Below, piece after piece: positions 6,422 through 13,649 of a DNA stretch of 21,749 nucleotides (the stretch's first letter is position 1; every line of letters starts with the position of its first letter). Position numbers and translations under genes: made by a program. The stretch lies in contig WQTQ01000207.1 in NCBI GenBank assembly GCA_009786175.1, positions 1 to 21,749 of the forward strand, given 5' to 3'. Below the pieces are notes generated by a model. That model ran no database searches and was not told the origin of the DNA. It worked only from the letters and a program-made list of their open reading frames with translations. This DNA is from Bacillota bacterium. Its GTDB lineage: Bacteria > Bacillota_A > Clostridia > Lachnospirales > WQUN01.

Positions 6422-8512
6422 TTAATCTTTATCTCTCATTTCTTCAAGAACCTTCTTGCGCTCGGCAATTACTTTTTGCTGAACATCGCTTGGCGCTTCG
6501 TCATAGCGTTCGAATTCCATGGTAAAACTGCCGCGCCCTTGGGTCATAGAACGTAAGTCGATGGCATATTTCAACATTTCGGAATGAGGGGCTTCTGCCT
6601 GAATAACTTGCTTTTTGCCCACTTTGTCCATGCCCAAAATACGACCGCGGCGTTTGTTCATATCGCCCATAATGTCGCCTGTGTAATCGTCGGGGACGGT
6701 GACAACAACTTTCATAATTGGCTCCAAAAGCGTAGGCTTGGCTTTCATAAAACCGTCACGGAACGCAAGGATGGCCGCCATTTTAAACGCAAGTTCGGAA
6801 GAGTCTACGGCGTGGTAGCTACCGTCTGTCAAACGGGCTTTTAGGCCAACAACCGGGTAAGCCGCAACAGGGCCCGCTTTTACGCATTCCTGTATTCCTT
6901 TTTCAACCGCCGGGAAATACTGCCTAGGTACACTGCCGCCAACAACAGTCTCTTCAAACACATATGGGGTGGTTAAATCGCCGCTTGGCTCAAAATCCAT
7001 ACGAACGTCGCCGTATTGGCCGCTTCCGCCGGACTGCTTCTTAAATTTACCTTGTACGCTTACTTTGCCCTTTATCATTTCGCGATAAGGCACAAGCGGG
7101 GTGGTAAGCTCTACATCCAGTTTGTAACGGGCTTTTAAGCGGTTTACAATTACATCCAGCTGGGCTTCGCCGATACCGGATAAAATTGTCTGCTTGGTTT
7201 CCTTGTTAATGTGAAGGGTGATGGTTCTATCTTCCGCAAGTAATTTTGACAAAGATGTTGATACCTTATCTTCATCACCTTTACCTTTGGAAACAATGGC
7301 TTTAGAGAACAACGGTTCTGGCAAGCTAACCGGCAGAACTTTTACAGGATCCGCTTTAGTGGCCAGGGTATCTTGCGTATTTGTTGTATCAAGCTTCAAA
7401 ATCGCGCCTATATCGCCCGCTCTAAGCTCTTGCACCTCTATCCTGTCTTTACCGCGAAGGATAAAAATTTGGCTGAATTTTTCCGCTACTTCGTGGTTGG
7501 CGTTGTAAAGAGGCGTGTCTTTTTTAATTACGCCGGAGAAAACCCTAAATACACTAAAACGCCCAACAACCGGATCGGATATTGTTTTGAACACAAACGC
7601 GCAAACAGACCCTGCTTCGGAACATGGCAGAGGAACTGTTTCGCCGTTTTTAATAACAGAAATTTTTCTTGTAAGCTCTGACGCAGGCGGCACAAGGGTT
7701 GTTAGCATATCAAGCATAGCGGCTACACCAATCATGTCTTTACCTGTTGCTGTACCGCAAAGGACAGGGCACAAGCTGCCGTTGGCAATACTTGTTCTTA
7801 GGCCGCGGGTTTTTTCTTCCTGGGTCAATTCTTCGTCGCCAAAGTATTTTTCCATTAGAGTTTCGTCTGTTTCCGCAATGGCTTCCAGCAAGAATGCGTG
7901 ATGCTCTTCGTATATGTCAACCATATCCGCAGGGGTGTCACAAGGGATTGTTTTTTCCTTATCCCATTTGTACGCCTGGCCTGTGAAAGCGTCTATATAA
8001 CCCACAACTTTGCCGCCTTCTTTAAACGGGATTTGCAAAGGAGCAACCGTGGAGCCAAATTTCTCGCGCATATCTTCGACTACTTTGGTAAAATCTGCAT
8101 TTTCGTCGTCCATGCCGTTTACAAAAAGGATACGTGGCAACTCTTGAGCATTTTCCCAGGCAAGCTCTGTACCAACTTCTACGCCAGACTTTGCAGAAAC
8201 CAGAATTAGTGCCGCGTCCGAAACGCTAAGGGTTTCTTTTACCGCGCCAACAAAATCGAAGAACCCGGGGGTATCCATGAAATTGATTTTAGTATTATTC
8301 CATTCGATAGGAATAATAGATGCACTAACAGATGCTTTACGCCTTACTTCCTCTGAATCATAGTCTGATACTGTGTTACCGTCTTCTACGCGCCCCATCC
8401 GGCTTGTAACCTTGGTTAGGTGCAGCATGGCCTCCATTAAGGAAGTCTTACCGCAGCCGCTGTGTCCCATAACTGCCACATTGCGGATTTCGTCTGCAGA
8501 ATAAACTTTCAT
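6422..8512 (-). CDS. Elongation factor G-like translational GTPase (EF-G2 type)
   Basis: A 696-aa protein with the full EF-G domain series: GTPase domain (about 1-275), beta-barrel domain II, domain III, domain IV (SGGSGQYGDVRMDFEP) and a C-terminal domain V with DYTGDIMGDMNKRRGRI. The P-loop is GHSGCGKT (16-23) and G3 is DTPG (80-83). Two changes set it apart from canonical FusA: the catalytic His after DTPG is Phe (DTPGFFDF), and the G4 motif NKxD reads NGMD (132-135). Loss of the His is shared with the EF-G2 subfamily known from Thermus (DAPGYGDF), so this is probably the second, specialised EF-G, not the housekeeping one. No str-operon genes adjoin it. A secure AGGAGGT precedes the ATG at 8512. 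Its exact role on the ribosome is unknown. Confidence 0.9.
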   Translation of the reverse strand: MKVYSADEIRNVAVMGHSGCGKTSLMEAMLHLTKVTSRMGRVEDGNTVSDYDSEEVRRKASVSASIIPIEWNNTKINFMDTPGFFDFVGAVKETLSVSDAALILVSAKSGVEVGTELAWENAQELPRILFVNGMDDENADFTKVVEDMREKFGSTVAPLQIPFKEGGKVVGYIDAFTGQAYKWDKEKTIPCDTPADMVDIYEEHHAFLLEAIAETDETLMEKYFGDEELTQEEKTRGLRTSIANGSLCPVLCGTATGKDMIGVAAMLDMLTTLVPPASELTRKISVIKNGETVPLPCSEAGSVCAFVFKTISDPVVGRFSVFRVFSGVIKKDTPLYNANHEVAEKFSQIFILRGKDRIEVQELRAGDIGAILKLDTTNTQDTLATKADPVKVLPVSLPEPLFSKAIVSKGKGDEDKVSTSLSKLLAEDRTITLHINKETKQTILSGIGEAQLDVIVNRLKARYKLDVELTTPLVPYREMIKGKVSVQGKFKKQSGGSGQYGDVRMDFEPSGDLTTPYVFEETVVGGSVPRQYFPAVEKGIQECVKAGPVAAYPVVGLKARLTDGSYHAVDSSELAFKMAAILAFRDGFMKAKPTLLEPIMKVVVTVPDDYTGDIMGDMNKRRGRILGMDKVGKKQVIQAEAPHSEMLKYAIDLRSMTQGRGSFTMEFERYDEAPSDVQQKVIAERKKVLEEMRDKD

Positions 8513-8546
8513 AAAATACCTCCTATTTGTGAATATTGTACCAGCT

Positions 8547-8575
8547 ATTATACTGTTACATCGCCATAATTACAA
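8547..8575 (-). promoter_or_regulatory. Promoter of the EF-G-like gene
   Basis: On the minus strand: TTGTAA (8570-8575), 17-base spacer and a perfect TATAAT (8547-8552), giving a leader of about 28 bases. Confidence 0.7.
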
Positions 8576-8660
8576 CCTTTTTGCAAATGAAATTGTATGG
8601 GCATGATCAAGGTTGTTCAACTTGTCCTGAATAAATAGTTATAAATATACCAAAAGCGAG

Positions 8661-8689
8661 TTTGTTTTTTTGACAGACTATGGTATACT
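8661..8689 (+). promoter_or_regulatory. Extended -10 promoter of signal peptidase I
   Basis: TGGTATACT (8681-8689) is an extended -10 (TGnTATACT). The -35 region 17 bases upstream (TTTGTT) is weak, as is common with extended -10 promoters. The expected transcript starts near 8696. Confidence 0.6.
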
Positions 8690-8694
8690 AACAA

Positions 8695-8730
8695 TTGGAA
8701 CTTCTGGCAAGCTGCTGTTTTAAGTTCCAA
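8695..8730 (+). other. 5' leader hairpin of the signal peptidase mRNA
   Basis: TTGGAACTT (8695-8703) and AAGTTCCAA (8722-8730) are exact reverse complements, 9 bp with an 18-base loop, at the very start of the predicted transcript. The Shine-Dalgarno GAGGTG follows at 8741. There is no T run, so it is an mRNA 5' end structure and not a terminator. Confidence 0.5.
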
Positions 8731-8754
8731 GACTTTGTTCGAGGTGCAAAATCT

Positions 8755-9342
8755 ATGTCAGATTTAAATAATGAAACAAATAACAATGAGGTACTAAACG
8801 AGGTACCGGATGTAAAAAAAGAGCTGTTAAGTGAAGCTTTTAGCTGGGGCAAAACAATTTTGTTTGCCGTTGCTTTCGCACTTCTATTTAACCGCCTTGT
8901 TATTGTAAACGCCACAGTTCCATCTGCGTCTATGGAAAGCACGATACGTACAAACGACCGCATTATTGCTTTTAGGCTGTCTTACGTATTTTCCGACCCG
9001 GCCCGTTTTGACATTGTAGTTTTCCCAAGCCCGGACAGGCCGGACCAATTAAACGTAAAGCGCGTAATTGGCTTACCCGGTGAAACACTTAACATTGTAG
9101 ACGGCAAGGTATATATAAATGACAACCCTACACCCTTGCGGGACGATTTTGTACAAGGGGAAATACGGGACAATTTTGGTCCATTCGAAATACCGGACGG
9201 TTACTTCTTTGTACTTGGGGATTACCGCACCAACTCAAGAGATTCACGCGGGTGGAATAACCCATATGTATACCGGGGGGCCATTATGGGCAGGGTAGTT
9301 TTCCGCTACTTCCCGGGGTTTAGAAGTTTAAGAAATACGTAA
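8755..9342 (+). CDS. lepB: Signal peptidase I (type I leader peptidase)
   Basis: A 195-aa membrane-anchored serine protease that removes signal peptides from exported proteins. The N terminus is cytoplasmic and acidic (residues 1-30), followed by one membrane segment at about 33-52. The catalytic Ser is S59 in VPSASMEST and the general-base Lys is K102 in VKRVIGLPGE. The late signature LGDYRTNSRDSRGW is the box E region. Length and single anchor fit the Gram-positive SipS type. The ATG at 8755 is chosen: GAGGTG lies 8 bases upstream, and the in-frame TTG at 8695 would fall at the predicted transcription start, inside the leader hairpin. The DUF1858 gene follows after 45 bases without a convincing terminator, so the two are probably cotranscribed. 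Confidence 0.93.
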   Translation: MSDLNNETNNNEVLNEVPDVKKELLSEAFSWGKTILFAVAFALLFNRLVIVNATVPSASMESTIRTNDRIIAFRLSYVFSDPARFDIVVFPSPDRPDQLNVKRVIGLPGETLNIVDGKVYINDNPTPLRDDFVQGEIRDNFGPFEIPDGYFFVLGDYRTNSRDSRGWNNPYVYRGAIMGRVVFRYFPGFRSLRNT

Positions 9343-9387
9343 GTTTGGGGAAATGCCCCATAAAATTATAAAGAAAGGGGATTGCAA

Positions 9388-9606
9388 ATGGCTCAAATAA
9401 CAAAAGACATGCTAATCACGGATGTTCTGGAAGTAGATAGGGAACTTGCCGTAATTTTAATGAACCACGGTATGCGCTGTGTCGGCTGCCCGTCTGCTGC
9501 CAGCGAAACAGTGGAAGAAGCGGCAATTGGCCACGGCTTCAACCCGGACGAGCTTCTGGAAGAAATGAATACATTCCTGCAAACCAAAGGCGCGGCTAAC
9601 AAATAA
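9388..9606 (+). CDS. DUF1858 domain protein (hybrid-cluster-associated redox disulfide domain)
   Basis: A 72-aa protein that is all one DUF1858 domain (TIGR03980-type). It opens with ITKDMLITDVLE, has the Cys pair C31-x2-C34 in GMRCVGCPSAASETVEEA, and ends in NPDELLEEMNTFL. Family members are small soluble proteins of anaerobes, thought to use the CxxC for redox or Fe-S-linked chemistry; no specific reaction is established. The ATG at 9388 follows AAAGGGG; a TTG two codons earlier is too close to that site. Cotranscription with signal peptidase looks accidental functionally. Confidence 0.88.
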   Translation: MAQITKDMLITDVLEVDRELAVILMNHGMRCVGCPSAASETVEEAAIGHGFNPDELLEEMNTFLQTKGAANK

Positions 9607-9622
9607 ATTTTAAAGCCATAGC

Positions 9623-9659
9623 AAAAAGGATGGAATCTTCACCGGATGCCATCCTTTTT
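9623..9659. terminator. Bidirectional terminator between convergent genes
   Basis: AAAAAGGATGG (9623-9633) and CCATCCTTTTT (9649-9659), a perfect 11-bp stem with a 15-base loop. It has a T run in both directions and so can end both the DUF1858 gene and the lipoprotein gene. Confidence 0.88.
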
Positions 9660-9678
9660 CAATTTACAAACTAACCGC

Positions 9679-10422
9679 CTACAGTCTAAAAAATATCATG
9701 TCCTCATCATCTACACCGTAGAGCCTGTCAAAATTACCGTCAAAACGAAGTGTTAACTCTCCAAACCTGTCTGTTATTTCTGCAATTATTTCGTCAAGCA
9801 TGTCCTCTACCATAGCAATGATAATAGGGAAGAACTCCGATAGAAAATCATCGTCACCTTCATCGGAATTATTCTCAAAGATTTCATCCAGCACATGCTC
9901 TAGCAGTACGTCCGTAAGGCCTGTAACAAGGCTGAGAATATCATCTTCCAAAACATTAAGCGTAACCGTTTGTACCGCAGTATTTATTACATACACACCG
10001 CCTATATTTATGTTGCCCGGGATGTTAAAATCTAGCCCTAAATCACTGAAGGAAAGATTAATGTTAAATGTACCTCTCGGATGAAACATAATGGTTAGCC
10101 CATTAAAACTTTCGTGCCATAATGTAAATGTACCGTAAATATTTGTAAAACTTGGGGCAGGCACAGCTTCTTCTTCTACGCTGTCTACGGTGGAGGGTTC
10201 TTCGTTGACATAGTGCGGCATTTCATATTCACTGATTATTGCAGGGGTATCATCAACCAATGGTTCGCCTTCATTACCGGCTGCGGTTACATCCGGAATG
10301 TGGGCCTCCGGTGCATATATAGGCACTCTTTGTACCTCGGCTGGGATACCGCCGCATGCAGACATAGTAAGTACCAGCAATAAAAGCATAAACACCGGTA
10401 CAGCTATTGCTTTAACTTTCAA
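9679..10422 (-). CDS. Putative lipoprotein, function unknown
   Basis: A 247-aa protein with a lipoprotein signal peptide: MKVKAIAVPVF, a Leu-rich core, and the lipobox MSAC with acylated Cys at 23. Residues about 25-100 form an acidic, Pro-rich spacer. From about residue 100 there is a beta-type region (IYGTFTLWHE, GLTIMFHPRGTFNINLSF), then a long amphipathic acidic helix region (DDILSLVTGLTDVLLEHVLDEIF, split by NNSDEGDDD), and a C-terminal strand TLRFDGNFDRLY. I recognise no named domain. The start is a TTG at 10422 with AGAGGAA (10431-10437) 8 bases upstream; a TTG at 10446 has no such site. It lies 41 bases after the HTH gene and is probably in the same operon. Confidence 0.78.
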   Translation of the reverse strand: MKVKAIAVPVFMLLLLVLTMSACGGIPAEVQRVPIYAPEAHIPDVTAAGNEGEPLVDDTPAIISEYEMPHYVNEEPSTVDSVEEEAVPAPSFTNIYGTFTLWHESFNGLTIMFHPRGTFNINLSFSDLGLDFNIPGNINIGGVYVINTAVQTVTLNVLEDDILSLVTGLTDVLLEHVLDEIFENNSDEGDDDFLSEFFPIIIAMVEDMLDEIIAEITDRFGELTLRFDGNFDRLYGVDDEDMIFFRL

Positions 10423-10463
10423 ATTAATTATTCCTCTCACTTGCAATAAAGAATTTGGAAGGG

Positions 10464-10964
10464 TTATTTATCTACCCTTTCCCAATCCGCCTTATCCTTG
10501 CGTTTAAATAACCTAGAGAAAAACCCGGGTCTTGCTTCGGATATTATAAGTAATTGAGCTTGATTGGCTGCTTGCTGAGCGGCTGTCAACATTTTTGTAA
10601 GATCTGCAATTTGCTGATTTTTAATCTCCAGTTCTGCTTGTAACATGCCGACCAAGGTGTCAAGTGACGCTGTAACAGTTACAACTTGCGGCACATCATC
10701 GTTTGATGTAATTTGATGCACTTCACTTGGGGCATTTGATGCGCTTGTCGCGCTTCGATTCGGCTCGCTTCGGACAACCTTGGGCAAACTCTCCGGCATG
10801 AGTTTGTTGGCAAAATGTGCCCTCACTCTGGCTTCAGCCTCGGCATCGTAGTAAGAGGTAGTGTTATCGCGGTGCGCATCGGCAATGCCACTCCCTTTAA
10901 TATAGCGATACACCTTTTGTTTCGGCAAGCCCATTTCATCTGCAATTTGTTTGATGGTTTTCAT
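10464..10964 (-). CDS. HTH plus coiled-coil protein (DUF536 / plasmid Par-like architecture)
   Basis: A 166-aa protein. Residues 1-50 are a MerR-like helix-turn-helix (MKTIKQIADEMGLPKQKVYRYIKG) followed by a short wing with YYDAEAEARV. Residues about 55-90 are a Ser/Asn-rich linker. Residues about 97-140 are predicted coiled coil (MLQAELEIKNQQIADLTKML). The C terminus is basic (FFSRLFKRKDK). The order HTH, coiled coil, basic tail matches the staphylococcal pSK1 Par and DUF536 group, whose studied member is a plasmid segregation protein. Here it is chromosomal, so a DNA-bridging or regulatory role is only inferred. The ATG at 10964 is preceded by GGAGGA; another ATG four codons earlier overlaps that site. 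Confidence 0.75.
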   Translation of the reverse strand: MKTIKQIADEMGLPKQKVYRYIKGSGIADAHRDNTTSYYDAEAEARVRAHFANKLMPESLPKVVRSEPNRSATSASNAPSEVHQITSNDDVPQVVTVTASLDTLVGMLQAELEIKNQQIADLTKMLTAAQQAANQAQLLIISEARPGFFSRLFKRKDKADWERVDK

Positions 10965-10977
10965 AATATCCTCCATT

Positions 10978-11012
10978 CCAAAACACCCTACCCAACAAAA
11001 GGGCAGGGCGTT
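10978..11012 (-). terminator. Terminator of gyrA
   Basis: On the minus strand AACGCCCTGCCC (11001-11012) pairs with GGGTAGGGTGTT (10982-10993), 12 positions including two G-U, with a 7-base loop and then TTTT. It ends just before the Shine-Dalgarno of the next gene, so the HTH gene either uses readthrough or a promoter inside the gyrA end. Confidence 0.8.
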
Positions 11013-11020
11013 GGGTTTTA

Positions 11021-13516
11021 TTATTCTTCAGTTTCAATTGCTTCCATTACATCCGGATTTTCTTCGTCTTGGCTGTCATCATCCGTAATTTTTGCAATAC
11101 TCACTACAGTTGTGCCGACATCCATATTAATAAGTTTAACGCCGGACGCATATGGCCCTTGCACAGAAATATCCGCTACACGAATACGAATTATTACGCC
11201 CTCGGAATTGATTAGTATCAGGCCGTCATTTTCCGTAACCGCTTCGATACCAACAAGGGTACCGGACTTTTCGGACGGTTTATACACGGTAACACCACTG
11301 CCACCTCGGCTTTTGCCGCGGAAGCTGTCTAGTGGAGTACACTTGCCGTATCCTTTTACCGTAACAACCAAAACATGGCCGTCTGCCACGGTGGCTCCAA
11401 TTACTTGATCGCCGTCTTTTAACCTTATGCCACGAGAGCCCATAGATGTACGCCCGCTTTGGCGTACTTGCTGTTCATTGTAGCGGATACCGCGACCGTT
11501 TTTGGTAGCGATAAACAGTTCACGCTCCCCGTCAGAGCGAAGAACCGCCATTAACGTATCGTCTTCTTTAAAGGTAATAGCGATAAGCCCGTTTTTGTTG
11601 ATTTTTTGGAACTGAGACAATGCTGTACGTTTTACCAAGCCGTTACGTGTAATCATTATTAAATAGCCGTCCCAGCTTTCCTTTGTTACCGGAATCATGC
11701 CGACAATATTTTCGCCGCCGGGCAAGTTGAGCAGGTTTACAAGAGGCATGCCCTTGGCCTGACGGCCTGCCTCGGGTATTTCGAAAGCCCGCAAGCTATG
11801 GGTACGCCCCGAGCTGGTAAAGAACAGAATATGGTCGTGAGTATTGGCTACAAACAAATCCTTTACCCAGTCTTCTTCGCGGGTTTGCATACCAATAACG
11901 CCTTTACCGCCACGGCCTTGGCTGCGATAGGTTTCCAGCGGAATGCGCTTGATATAGCCTAAGTTGGAAATGGTAATTACACTTTGGGCATCATCTATAA
12001 GATCTTCCATATTTATTTCACCAGGGTCGTGAAGTATAGCTGTGCGCCGCATATCGCCAAACCTGTCTTTTATTTTTGTAAGCTCGTTCTTCAGTACCGA
12101 AAGTAAATAGGCTTGGTCTGCCAAAATACGGCGTAACTCTGCAATTAAAATTTGCAGTTCATCATATTCATTTTGCAAACGGCCTCTTTCTAAGCCTGTT
12201 AACGCACGAAGACGCATATCCACAATTGCTTGCGCCTGTACCTCTGTAAACTCGAACCTATCGATTAGTTTTTGACGTGCTTCGGCTGCATCGGCACTGC
12301 TGCGAATTAGAGCAATTATTTCATCGATATGATCTAGGGCTTTAAGCAACCCTTCTAATATATGGGCACGCCGTTCCGCCTTGGCCAAGTCGAACTGAGT
12401 GCGGCGGGTTATAACTTCTTTTTGATGATTGATGTAATGCTCTATTATTTCCGCAAGGGTTAGTACTTTTGGCTCTTTATCTACCAACGCCAGCATGATA
12501 ATCCCATGGCTCTCTTGCAAAGGTGACATTTTGTACAGCTGATTTAACACGACATTCGCGTTTACATCTCTGCGCAGCTCAATGATTATGCGCACCCCGT
12601 TTCGGTTAGATTCGTCCCGGATATCTGTAATGCCGTCAATTTTTTTATCTTTTACTAAGTCGGCCATTTTTTTAACTAAGTTGGCTTTGTTAACTTGGTA
12701 TGGTATAGCGGTGATACGTATTTGTTCACGGCCTGAGGAACCGCTCATCGGTTCAATTTCAGCATCTGCGCGCAATACGACGCGGCCGCGCCCTGTGCGA
12801 TACGCTTCACGAATACCTGATGTACCCAAAATTGCACCGCCGGTTGGATAATCCGGAGCTTTTACTATATTAATTAAATCCTCTATGTTTGTATCAATAC
12901 CCTCGCGCATATGGTCTATGCGGTGCAACACTGCAGAGATTACGTCTGTCAGGTTGTGCGGTGGAATATTTGTACTCATACCTACGGCAATACCCATAGA
13001 ACCGTTAACCAACAGGTTTGGGAAGCGGGCAGGTAATACAGAAGGCTCGGTAAATTCCTCATCATAGTTTGGAACAAAATCGACGGTTTCTTTTTCTATG
13101 TCCGCAAGCATTTCCATTGACAAACGAGAAAGACGCGCTTCTGTATAACGTGGTGCCGCCGCGCCGTCACCGTCCATACTGCCAAAGTTACCGTGGCCGT
13201 CTACCAGCATGTAGCGCATGGAAAAGTCTTGCGCCATGCGTACCATCGCGTCATAGATAGAGGAATCGCCATGGGGATGGTACTTACCCATGGTGTCACC
13301 GGTAATACGGGCAGATTTTTTATACCCTTTTGTTGGCTCAAGGTTAAGCTCGCTCATAGAATAAAGTATACGCCTGTGTACGGGCTTTAGCCCGTCACGT
13401 ACATCCGGAAGTGCGCGAGCTACAATAACACTCATCGCATAATCCAGAAAAGAACCTCTTACTTCTTCGGCTATATCAATGCCTTTTATTCTTGGGTTGT
13501 TTTCATAATCACTCAT
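11021..13516 (-). CDS. gyrA: DNA gyrase subunit A
   Basis: An 831-aa GyrA. It forms the A2B2 gyrase that introduces negative supercoils, and carries the breakage-reunion domain and the C-terminal DNA-wrapping domain. The active-site Tyr is Y124 in [10 protein letters not shown]. In the quinolone region ([19 protein letters not shown]) the residues equal to E. coli S83 and D87 are S85 and D89, the usual sensitive state. The GyrA box at 533-539 is QGRGGKG, against the usual Q(R/K)RGGKG; together with the wrapping-domain blades this supports gyrase over ParC. The C terminus is acidic ([11 protein letters not shown]...ETEE). gyrB is not adjacent in the window. The ATG at 13516 has AGGAG 13 bases upstream, which is far; a 4-codon upstream frame lies between (see its own entry). 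Confidence 0.97.
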   Translation of the reverse strand: MSDYENNPRIKGIDIAEEVRGSFLDYAMSVIVARALPDVRDGLKPVHRRILYSMSELNLEPTKGYKKSARITGDTMGKYHPHGDSSIYDAMVRMAQDFSMRYMLVDGHGNFGSMDGDGAAAPRYTEARLSRLSMEMLADIEKETVDFVPNYDEEFTEPSVLPARFPNLLVNGSMGIAVGMSTNIPPHNLTDVISAVLHRIDHMREGIDTNIEDLINIVKAPDYPTGGAILGTSGIREAYRTGRGRVVLRADAEIEPMSGSSGREQIRITAIPYQVNKANLVKKMADLVKDKKIDGITDIRDESNRNGVRIIIELRRDVNANVVLNQLYKMSPLQESHGIIMLALVDKEPKVLTLAEIIEHYINHQKEVITRRTQFDLAKAERRAHILEGLLKALDHIDEIIALIRSSADAAEARQKLIDRFEFTEVQAQAIVDMRLRALTGLERGRLQNEYDELQILIAELRRILADQAYLLSVLKNELTKIKDRFGDMRRTAILHDPGEINMEDLIDDAQSVITISNLGYIKRIPLETYRSQGRGGKGVIGMQTREEDWVKDLFVANTHDHILFFTSSGRTHSLRAFEIPEAGRQAKGMPLVNLLNLPGGENIVGMIPVTKESWDGYLIMITRNGLVKRTALSQFQKINKNGLIAITFKEDDTLMAVLRSDGERELFIATKNGRGIRYNEQQVRQSGRTSMGSRGIRLKDGDQVIGATVADGHVLVVTVKGYGKCTPLDSFRGKSRGGSGVTVYKPSEKSGTLVGIEAVTENDGLILINSEGVIIRIRVADISVQGPYASGVKLINMDVGTTVVSIAKITDDDSQDEENPDVMEAIETEE

Positions 13517-13523
13517 GTAACAT
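13509..13523 (-). CDS. Four-codon upstream ORF overlapping the gyrA start
   Basis: On the minus strand AGGAGA (13529-13534) is followed at good spacing by ATG TTA CAT GAG TGA (13523-13509). Its stop overlaps the second and third gyrA codons, and the gyrA ATG (13516-13514) lies within it in another frame. It could be a leader peptide allowing translational coupling, or a chance reading with gyrA using the AGGAG directly. Confidence 0.35.
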
Positions 13524-13568
13524 CGTGGTCTCCTGTCCTACTTCATTAAAAATATCTTATCCCAGGCA

Positions 13569-13597
13569 ATTATACCAGAAAATTACGAGATTTGCGA
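13569..13597 (-). promoter_or_regulatory. Extended -10 promoter of gyrA
   Basis: On the minus strand TGGTATAAT is a perfect extended -10 (TATAAT at 13569-13574). The -35 region (TCGCAA, 13592-13597, spacer 17) is weak. It overlaps no other gene. Confidence 0.65.
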
Positions 13598-13602
13598 ACA
13601 AA

Positions 13603-13629
13603 AAAAGACTTTTTTGTGAAAAGTCTTTT
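13603..13629 (-). terminator. Terminator of the large FtsX-like permease gene
   Basis: On the minus strand AAAAGACTTTT and a matching AAAAAGTCTTTTTTT form a stem with a small loop, followed by a T run. It lies about 20 bases after the stop at 13650 and ahead of the gyrA promoter. Confidence 0.78.
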
Positions 13630-13649
13630 AATGATGCGATGTAATTGTA

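Noticed and set aside
9343..9387. Short GGGG/CCCC hairpin after signal peptidase as a terminator
   Set aside because: Only a 4-bp stem and no T run; cotranscription with the DUF1858 gene seems more likely.
13588..13600. Second LexA box near the gyrA promoter (GCGAAC)
   Set aside because: Only one half-site is present; no GTTCG partner at the right spacing.
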